Of a DNA stretch of 64,000 nt, positions 56,568-64,000 are shown one piece after another. The stretch lies in contig JAADJZ010000004.1 in assembly GCA_011032825.1 (NCBI GenBank), positions 1,860,001 through 1,924,000 on the forward strand. The letters are read 5' to 3'. Numbering within the stretch: position 1 is the stretch's first letter; each line of letters opens with the position of its first letter. Origin of the DNA: Massariosphaeria phaeospora. Lineage: Eukaryota; Ascomycota; Dothideomycetes; Pleosporales. The notes beneath the pieces were generated by a model, which was not told where the DNA came from, made no database searches, and saw nothing but the letters and a program-made list of their open reading frames with translations. A program made the translations under genes and the position numbers.

Positions 56568-58373
56568 GTTGGTGTCTTGCCTCGCCTCCACCATCCCTTA
56601 GCAAAGCCGACTTTCTTCTGTTCCACGCTGGCTTCGGCGTCGACAGCACCCTCGGCCTAGTTCTGTTGCGCCATCTTTGCTTGTGCGCGATTGCTGAGTA
56701 GGCCAGAGACTTCTTCGCGGACAAGGCCCGAGGGCTCCCAGTGTGGGCGCCCGAGCGCCAATTTTCCAGTTGCTCTGGAGTGGTCTACCAGTATTGTAGT
56801 CACTCATAGCAGCGTTGCTGCTCGCGTTGACGTCGTAGCTAGGGGCGAAGAACCTTGAATCTGAGTAATTGGACCACCACTTCCGATGGTAGCAGGCGTT
56901 GTGTCGATGCGGCATACGTCGGGTCCTCCAACTCATCCCCTCCTGGTACCCTGAACAGGATATTCGAACTGCGATCTACGTGTTCAGACCACTTCCGGAC
57001 GACGTGGTTCAGTCCCAAGTCTAGCTCGTAGTAGACCAAGTCCATTTGTAGGTCGTTGTACAGATCGCCCGTTGGGTCAGTCTCGCATACCGAGTAGTCG
57101 AGTTCGAGAACAGCGAAGATGGGGTTGTCGCAGCCTACCAACATATGAGCCGATCATGGCATAGACCAGCGTCTGTGGCTTTGCGCCAAAGCCCTGAGAC
57201 CGACGAGACAGCCCTTCTTGCCACCGCGGGACCTTACCCAGTCCGGCCCACCCCTATCAACCCGTGAGGGTTAATTTTGGACTGGCCCCCGCGGTGCTTC
57301 TGATGTTTGATCAAGGGCGTGGCTAATGTTTGCACTGTTGGTATCGCCTGTATGCTGTGGAGGTTCCTGGGGTTGCTATACATATTCCTGGAAGATTCCG
57401 TCAAACAAATCCTGAGGTGCTTCTTTTCCTCTTTCGGGTCCTTTGGAGGCAGCCATGACGGTCGTGTGCGTGAGAGGTACTTCTGCTTCTCTTCGGAAGG
57501 CTGAAAGGGATCGATGATCGACATCTTCGCCGTCCGCCATGGTCCCATCATCGCGCTGTGTCGGACCGATCGTCGCCATCCTCGAAAGGGAATTCCAGAT
57601 CAAGGTTTATGGCGGTCGAACACAGCTTGCCAGACGCCAGACCACTTACTGCTCGCACAGTGTCAGACATGGCCTGCTCCTCAGAACTAATGGCGGCGGT
57701 TTCCTTAGTGTGGGGCGGCTGGGAAGTTGCTTCCTTCTCAGCTTTCCGCTTCTCTTTCCGGATATACTTGCATCGCTTCTTTTTGGAGTACGGCGACCTC
57801 GTCCAATCGAACAGAGTTGTCGCGGAACCCTGAAGAAGTCAACCTAGGCAGCCGGGCCATTCGATTATCGGTGTTGGTTTGCAGCTTCCAAGGGTGCCGG
57901 AATCCCCCTGCAACTATGGCACATCGAACATGCCCTTCATCGGCTGAATCGAAGGCGTTTTCAATCTTTATGCACCCAGACGGCATAGGCTTGTCGACAA
58001 TGGGAACGCGGGGCTTAGAGACTAGCTGAGCACCCCTCTGGGCCGGCTCATCCGTTCGAGCTAGGGCATTCATGAGTTTGGTGCGATCGACTGTTTTGAA
58101 GTTGACCCCAGCCACATCAGTGTCGTCTAGCGCAGAGGCTCCACCGACACCACAATCCGGGAAGGTATCCTGTCATGACCGATGAAAGCACGGGACAGAT
58201 CGGCGCAGTTGTTACAGAAGAGGAGCAGCGATGAGGCGCCGAACTGGTGGGACACCATGCGGTGTCCCCGAGATGTTTCTTCTGGCGCTTGTCGTTGTTT
58301 TTAGTAACAAGTGTGACTTGTTAAACTGTACGAGCAGTACGCCCCGATCTAGCATTTTGTAATGCTCGTACTG

Positions 58374-58526
58374 GACCGCGGAGATTCCCTCGCCGCCACA
58401 GACAACGCACTTGTTCTGATAGTTGCCGAACGAGCATTCGCCGCAAATGCGAGCGGCGGTCGTAGGCCTAACGTAGGAGTCGCAGACAGGGCATTTGCCG
58501 TTGCATTTATCGCACAGACGTCCGAT
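58374..58526 (-). pseudogene. fragment of PHF5A/Rds3 (SF3b splicing factor subunit)
   Basis: IGRLCDKCNGKCPVCDSYVR and CSFGNYQNKCVVCGGEGIS reproduce the zinc-knuckle core of PHF5A, one of the most conserved eukaryotic proteins, covering about residues 18-68 of about 110. Two changes stand out against the family (Asp to Asn after CDKC, and Asp to Gly in ICDEC). The sequence then diverges completely. The N-terminal segment has been replaced by the module at 58531-58588. Confidence 0.8.
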
Positions 58527-58530
58527 GGAC

Positions 58531-58588
58531 GTGCCTTTAGCATTGCGAATGTCGAAGAGGCTTGTTAGGCCTCGACGGAGATGCTGCA
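58531..58588 (-). repeat. shared 58-bp module, copy 1
   Basis: Nearly identical to 59260-59317. On the minus strand it encodes LQHLRRGLTSLFDIRNAKGT and leads directly into the PHF5A fragment. Confidence 0.8.
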
Positions 58589-58617
58589 AATTAGTGTTTC
58601 TCCATGGGGGGAAAGGA

Positions 58618-58705
58618 GCGTCGGCTGCATGATTTTGAATCCTGCCACGGGGATAGCAGCGTCGGCTGCATGGTCCTGAAATCCAGCCACCTCTCCCTAC
58701 CCATG
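58618..58705. repeat. short tandem duplication, about 44 bp
   Basis: GCGTCGGCTGCATG occurs at about 58,618 and about 58,660, each followed by a similar TGAA-TCC-GCCAC stretch. Confidence 0.6.
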
Positions 58706-59107
58706 TCCAGTAACGTTGGGCCGTTTGGGTAACGTTCCTCCCACTTCTTCGCAAATCCAAGGACCTAGGCAACGTTAGTGTATGGCCCGAAACATTGGAA
58801 CGGAAACTTACAAGATCTACTTGGTGTTAAGTGCCGAACATGGCTGAGCACAACTCGTGGCAACTTATCACACGTCCTCACTGTCGAAATGAGCTTGTCG
58901 TGGGCTCTCTTGGTCTCGCAGAAGAGGGGGTAGTTGTCGGGCCCATCGGTAGAAGCCGGGCCCATGGCGAAGTTGGGCGTGGTCTTCTGGCGCTTCGTCG
59001 ACTCGGGCCGCTCGTTCATCTCGTAGCATCGGCCGTTGTCAAAGTCGTTCATGTTAAGGAGAAGGCCGCGCTTGTCGCCGCCCTGGCCATTGTAAGAAGG
59101 AACACTT

Positions 59108-59251
59108 ACCTCCGACCTTGGCGCTAAGCTGTACCATGTTAAAGTTGACGCGACAGATGGGACAGCTGTTGGCCCGCTCGACCCAGGGTTTCAGGCACTC
59201 GTTATGCAGGTTTTGGCCGCAAGGCAACAGATGCGCAACCAGGTCGTCCAC
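59108..59251 (-). pseudogene. fragment of a RING-finger (PHD/RING type) protein
   Basis: LVAHLLPCGQNLHNECLKPW and SCPICRVNFNMVQLSAKVGG are the second half of a C3H2C3 RING domain, with the family's N-M-V-x-L-S continuation seen in fungal PHD-and-RING proteins. The first zinc ligands are missing. Directly after KVGG is a good splice donor (GTAAGT at about 59,106), so the copy keeps its genomic exon end. The front has been replaced by the module at 59260-59317. Confidence 0.7.
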
Positions 59252-59259
59252 GAAGGCGG

Positions 59260-59317
59260 TGCCTTTAGTATTGCGAACGTCGAAGTGGCTTGTTAGGCCT
59301 CGACGGAGATGCTGCAA
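59260..59317 (-). repeat. shared 58-bp module, copy 2
   Basis: Encodes MQHLRRGLTSHFDVRNTKGT on the minus strand and leads into the RING fragment. Pair of 58531-58588. Confidence 0.8.
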
Positions 59318-61600
59318 TAGTCAGTCCTGCTCAAGATGTTATGCTAGAGGCTGCTTACCGACAAGAAGACTGGGGGGTGCGACATTCATGACGATATGTT
59401 TGCTCCACATCTGGTTCCTCGACAGCAAATTGAGCAAGATATCCGGGAAGATGCAAGAGGCGGTGTTGGTGGCAGAACTGGTGCCTAGTTAGCATGAGTA
59501 TTCGGCCTCCAGTCCTGGATTCAAGAATACCTTTGTGATTTCTGGAGCTGCAGATGCCTGCTCGCCAGCGAGACCACTGCTCGGGTGCGGCAGGTTGCCA
59601 TGTCCTGGTGTCATACTGCCCGTCGCTGCCGCGCGCGTGGTCGATACGGCGGCTCTGGCCTTGGGTAGATAGCACACGACAAACGTACGCCGTGGCGTCG
59701 GTGTGTGTTCTGAGACTCAGGCTACGCGGGTGGCATGAAAGTCGTCAACGCCAGCGATGCGTTTTACCGTCGTGGGTGGCAATCGCCATGAGCTATGCGT
59801 CTTGTCGGAAACCTGCAGAAGCAGCGCGCTCATGCGGGATGCGACAAAGGAAACGGCGCCTTGGTGTTCGATGTCAGTCCTGAGGTCTCTGCCATGGAGA
59901 TTTCGATGGCTGTCTTACCTTACGAAGTTGCTGTCGTCGCTCGATCCGCGATGCCCGACAAGGTGGCCTTTGGTGTAACAAGGGACGCTTCAATTGAAGC
60001 CGCCGACGACCAGCTCCTGAAGCAACTGGAGTCTCAGTGGTATATGCGACGAGCAGAAACAATTCGCACGCCCTGATGTCTTCGTCTGGAGGTGAGGCAA
60101 GTTAGCGAAGTTGTCGAAAGCCCCGGATGCAGGAGGTTCGCCGGCAGCCCCAAGGCGACTCATCAGCGCCCCGGCGAGCGCGGTCACCGCAGCTGCTGAG
60201 GCTCATCTGGCCTCGCTGTCGTTCATGGACGGAGGCCAGATATCGCAGCTGATGGTGTCGGCCCCCGAAGGAGCTCACCGGCCGATCATGTCAAGCCGAT
60301 GGCGATGGGTGCGGGGAGGTGCTCTGAATTACCTGAGTGATTGCGTTCTCGCCTTTTGCTGTGCTGAGGCTCCATCAGGGGGCTTCCGTACGTGCAGGTC
60401 GCCGAGCAGCTGGCAAAGAGTCGTGAGCGAGAAGGGCAGGAAGTGCCGCTCGCGAGAGGAGATGGCCAGCGCCGTGCGGGAGATGCTCGCCCACGCAGGG
60501 GAGATGTCAATACCCACCTGAGTGATGGCTCTCCAGCCTCGCGCCGTTCTGAGGGGCGGTCTGACTTCTCTCACGTCAGTGTGCTGCGAGCAGCGGGTGT
60601 GGTGTTGTCAGCCAAAGGCAGCTTCCCCGCTGGAGAATGAGGTCGTCGGCGGCGCCGCAGAGCAGATGCAAACACCCCACGGCGACGGCGATCACGACTC
60701 ACGATCTCCTCAGCGTTATTGAGATGTTCTCCAGCGCGTTTCATGATGTTGTGGGGATGTCGGCGTGGGGTGGTGGGCTGAAGGTGAGGGGGCAAAACTC
60801 ACGGCGACGACTATCTCCCCGACGCACGGGCCACCAAACCGCCCGGCCCCCGCTGAGGATGGCGCGCATTCTCGACGAAGGGCTGCAGAAGGCGAGGGCT
60901 GCAGAAGGCGAGGGCCCGTAGGCAGCCTGTCGGCATAGTAGATGCTCATGCTGCGCGCCGGCCCTGAATGCACATAAAGTAGAGTCATGCAGTCCATTCA
61001 GGGTGTCTGGGGGGACGCGAGCAGCCCGCCGGCGGCCGTCACAGAGGCGCCGCGAGCTCAAGAAGGGCAGGAGCCCTAGGACGCGAAGCCGACAGTCTGC
61101 GGCTTGAGGACCTCCGGCTCTGTGTCTTGCTGGAAGCGCCGCTGTAGTCACCCAAGGTCCGCTCGTTGTGATGGTCTTGCCTTCGCTCCTGTCGTAGGCT
61201 TGGTCGACGGCCGACGCTGGGGCGGTGCGACAGCGAGAGTACCAGGGGCATGATGTCAGCGGTGTATAGCTCCAGAGTCTCCGACCTCGTATCGTGTCGA
61301 AACGGGCGCTGCAGATACCCAAGGGGTGGCCGCCGTGATGTACTCTCAGTCGCCTCAGCTCCGCAGAAACAGCCGACCAGATCCCCGCGAAACCCATCGT
61401 GGTTGGGACGACCTTCCAAGCCCACCATGTCCGCCGCTCAAGTCTAGTCGGGCCGGACTACATCAAGTTCGCATGTCTCAATTCCCAACGGCGCTCTAAG
61501 CCTTCTGCACCACCGGGAACATGCATAGAAACCGCTGGTGTTTGCCAGTCAGGGATTGGGCGCAACTGGGACATCTCGACATGGCATCTTGTGTGATCAG

Positions 61601-62617
61601 CCCGCTTCCCCTAAGCTCTAAACTGCCTATGTGACATCGTGTGGATCACACTTCAGCTACGACTTGAATGACTATGGTCGAAGAGTGGAACGAACAGCCA
61701 TTCACACCCTGTTGAAGCGCCCAAACGTCGATGCTCGCTTGACATTCTGAACAGTCAGGGGCATGAGCATCTGAACCACCAACTTGCCCTGACGTTCAAT
61801 TCACCAATGAGTGTGATCTTAGAAGATTGTTTGTGCAAACTTCGCTTTGTGTGCAATCATCATTCTGGCGACTTCCAGAACGAGTTTCCATGTTACTGGA
61901 TTTTCCAGTATACGACTAAATGCCGTTCGAGATGTGCAAACACTGCAATACTAACCGACCGGTTCTTATTTCCGATAATCGTAGTCGTCTATGTCCCTCC
62001 GGAAAGCCATGGAAGAATTCCGCTTCCGTGTTCTGCTTGGAGACATGCATATGACTTCTCCTGAGACTATCTGACTACGATCTTCGGACTAACGACCGAC
62101 CCAACTAACGACTCTGGGTCTAATTGATCTTCAGGGGCAATACAGCGTCATGTTCTCGGCATATTTCCATGCCGACCTTTCCGTCAAGTCAATCCATAAT
62201 TAATATCGCTTCAACCCGATATCTTCCTGGTTCTCCCTTTCTCCAGTCACTCTTCGGAGTCTCAATTTCATTATCTTCGCATTGCTTTTTTCATTACATC
62301 CTGGATCCCGTTATGGCTACCCGGAAAACCAAACCACATGGACTCACGGATACCAACCGCATGGATTCAAACCACATTCCAAGCTGCAAAGTCCCAAATC
62401 AGACTCCAGCTCATTGACCAAACGACTAATCGCACAGCACTAACTTTCTTCTTCAACAGCGTCTTCCACATTCCGCGGACTATCCAAATCCATTTCAAGG
62501 ATCAATAGCAACCGGCAAATCCGCATCTGACCAGACCGAAGGACATCCACACTTCCGCAACTCATTTCCTATTTTGTTTTGTGCTCAATGACAGTCTCAC
62601 GACTATCATTATCTATA
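61601..62617. other. intergenic, nothing recognised
   Basis: Composition is near 50% GC with short frames only. No repeat, RNA gene or domain was recognised. Confidence 0.5.
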
Positions 62618-62704
62618 GATGGGGTTGTCGAGTGCCAGGAGGCCCGACATGGAAGCCCCTATGCGTGAGTATAGACGGTAGTCGGTTCGATTCCGGCCCC
62701 TGTC
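62618..62704 (+). ncRNA. tRNA-like sequence (possible tRNA relic or SINE head)
   Basis: 87 bases that fold with an acceptor stem GATGGGG/CCCTGTC (with G-T pairs), a D arm GTC...GGC containing GAGTG as in type II tRNAs, and a T arm GTCGG-TTCGATT-CCGGC. The RNA polymerase III B box GGTTCGATTCC is a perfect consensus match and the A box is plausible. The anticodon arm is irregular: the best stem (CATGG/CTATG) leaves a six-base loop without the usual U33, and four bases separate it from the D stem. A T-run follows at about 62,739. So this is likelier a decayed tRNA or a tRNA-derived SINE start than a working tRNA gene. Confidence 0.4.
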
Positions 62705-63985
62705 CCTACTCTCATGGTTCTCCTGGCTTGACGCATACTTTTTCTTCTAAGTATACTCGTTTCGTTCTACTGGTCATTTCCATTCGGTCCCTTTCGAGTC
62801 TCTCCTCCATCCGTGCAGTCATCTTCATCCACGTACGTTCATTTTTCTATCTATCTCATCAACTCCTATCCGGAACTTATGGTTTTGCGAATATCTTCAA
62901 AAGTCATTCCTTTCGTACATCCACCCCGAGTCCACGCTATCTCCATCTTCCAGTCTCTAGCCAATCACTCTCATCCAGTCTCTTCGAAGTCCTCTCATAC
63001 CCCCAATCCTTCGTTTTCTGAAGTCCTGTCCGGTACCTATGGTTCTCCGCGTATCCTCTTGCCCGATATCCTCCTCCACCTATCCAAAGGCATCCCCATC
63101 TCCCTATACACGCTTCGAATCACCCCCAACTTCAACATATTCTCCCCGCAGCGAACCCTACCCAAATCTCAAACACCATCTCCCCCCACAACCATCTCAA
63201 TCCCAACCCCACACTTCCAACCACGCCACTCCCCATCCTCAAAATCCCAGCAAAAAGTCGCTTGCGTGAATAACGTCGCCAATGCATGCCGCACCTCTGC
63301 CCCTGCCCCAGAAAAGCAACTGCCACCCTCTTTGGCCGGTCACTTTCCCGAGGCACACGGATCCTATTGTAGGCTCTCCGGGCTTTCAGTCACTCCTTTC
63401 CTACTCCTACTCACACTAGGCCCTGGGAGCGTGTATGTGACCGGGGTGATGCGGGTCCAGGCTTTTGTCGTGTATGGCGTACGGCGTATGTCGGGTGGTT
63501 GGGGCTAGTAAGATGGACGTGTTGGGGTAGAGCGGGTGTGGGTGGGGTGGGGAGCGGTGCGGGGGAAGGGGCGAGGGGGCGTGGGTGTGGAGGGGTGGGC
63601 GGTATTGGGTGGGTAAGTTGGTGGTGGGGATGCGGGAGTCATACTCTCTCCTTCCGTTTCGCTCTTCTTCTTTTCTTCCGTTTGCCCCTTACCGTCACCT
63701 ATGGTGCTCCGCGTAACATTGTTTCTTTCCTCCTCCTCTTATTCCTTTGTCCCCGCGCACCCCTTTACCGTCACCAATGGTGCTCCGAGTAACGTCTCTT
63801 ACTTGCTTCCTGCCGGCATACCTTCTACCGCCACCAATGGTGCTCCGCGTAACTTTTCTTCTTCTTCTCTCGTTTCCTTTCTACCTTCTACTGTTACTAA
63901 TGGTGCTCCGGGCAACGCCTCTTCCTCTTTTCTTTCGTTTCCTTCTTCTCAGCACATTCCAGGCCGGTACCAATGGTGCTAAGTA
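62705..63985 (+). repeat. dispersed array of a GGT-ACC-TATGGTTCTCCGCG-like motif in pyrimidine-rich DNA
   Basis: About eight related copies, near 62705, 62870, 63032, 63691, 63767, 63827, 63890 and 63964. Later copies share ACCGTCACCAATGGTGCTCC and lie 60-76 bases apart; earlier ones are about 160 apart. Spacers on the plus strand are mostly C and T. In one frame the right-hand copies read as repeated TVTNGAP-N units (63701-63982), but the frame is not kept across the whole array. The array runs on towards the window edge. Confidence 0.65.
63490..63640 (+). other. G-rich tract with many GGG runs
   Basis: The plus strand here is strongly G-rich, with repeated GGGG and GGGTGG runs, between two pyrimidine-rich stretches. 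Such sequence can form G-quadruplexes. No gene is seen. Confidence 0.55.
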
Positions 63986-64000
63986 TTCTCGATCGCTGCT

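Larger units (their letters stand above)
52171..61600 (-). other. mosaic of broken gene fragments, mainly minus strand
   Basis: No intact gene is seen in 9.4 kb, yet protein-like segments abound, mostly on the minus strand. Identified pieces (rhodopsin-like, LST8, PHF5A, RING) are listed separately. Unidentified but protein-like pieces include 52873-53130 (AERAQIHKDYAFKIIQDV), about 54,760-54,890, about 55,320-55,450 (ERDSARELFKYIEDAVRGF), 57376-57603 and 59489-59677 on the minus strand, and 59800-60076 on the plus strand. Neighbouring pieces are in different frames, stop codons interrupt them, and short segments recur. Some still have usable introns, for example 58765-58811 (GTAAGT...GCCTAG), so they are DNA-level copies and not retrocopies. 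Confidence 0.55.

Noticed and set aside
60741..61397. 218-codon minus-strand frame as a gene
   Set aside because: Arg/Pro/Ser-rich with no domain, in a region where several frames are open by GC content.

Overview
The window looks like a chromosome piece from a filamentous ascomycete (Pezizomycotina). The evidence is short introns of about 47-95 bp with GCTAAC-type branch points, a lytic polysaccharide monooxygenase tail, a Zn2Cys6 regulator, a fungal ubiquitin-like-domain gene, an SLX4 homologue, and a 32-kb AT-rich block of repeats mutated in the manner of repeat-induced point mutation (RIP). The species cannot be named from this sequence alone.

Left gene-bearing arm (1-15.5 kb): the 3' end of an AA9 monooxygenase gene; a low-complexity stretch with a duplicated exon-intron-like unit and a doubtful small gene; a small Cys/Trp-containing gene whose last exon runs into an acidic repeat in another phase; a two-exon pyroglutamyl-peptidase I gene; a three-exon Zn2Cys6 transcription factor; a small helical protein; two small zinc-ribbon-like proteins; a weak orphan ORF; and a three-exon ubiquitin-like-domain protein that lies against the repeat block. 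These genes do not form an evident pathway.

Repeat block (about 15.6-47.8 kb): a nested set of transposons that can be unpicked from target-site duplications. A Ty1/Copia element (LTRs near 17.1 and 44.5 kb) holds a chromodomain Ty3/Gypsy element (A1), a MITE, a Fot1/pogo DNA transposon (C) and two solo LTRs. C holds a second Gypsy element (B), and B holds another copy of the first Gypsy family (A2). To the right is a second pogo element (D) carrying a solo LTR and a second MITE. On the left edge lies a truncated minus-strand pogo copy. All coding parts are full of stops, mainly TAG and TAA where Trp or Gln is expected.

Right arm (47.8-64 kb): an SLX4-like endonuclease scaffold gene on the minus strand, then about 9 kb (52.2-61.5 kb) with no intact gene but many broken, mostly minus-strand gene pieces. 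These include recognisable fragments of LST8, PHF5A/Rds3, a RING protein and a fungal rhodopsin-like membrane protein, joined by short repeated modules and still carrying introns. The last 1.4 kb holds a tRNA-like sequence with a perfect B box, a dispersed array of a short motif in a pyrimidine-rich strand, and a G-rich tract.
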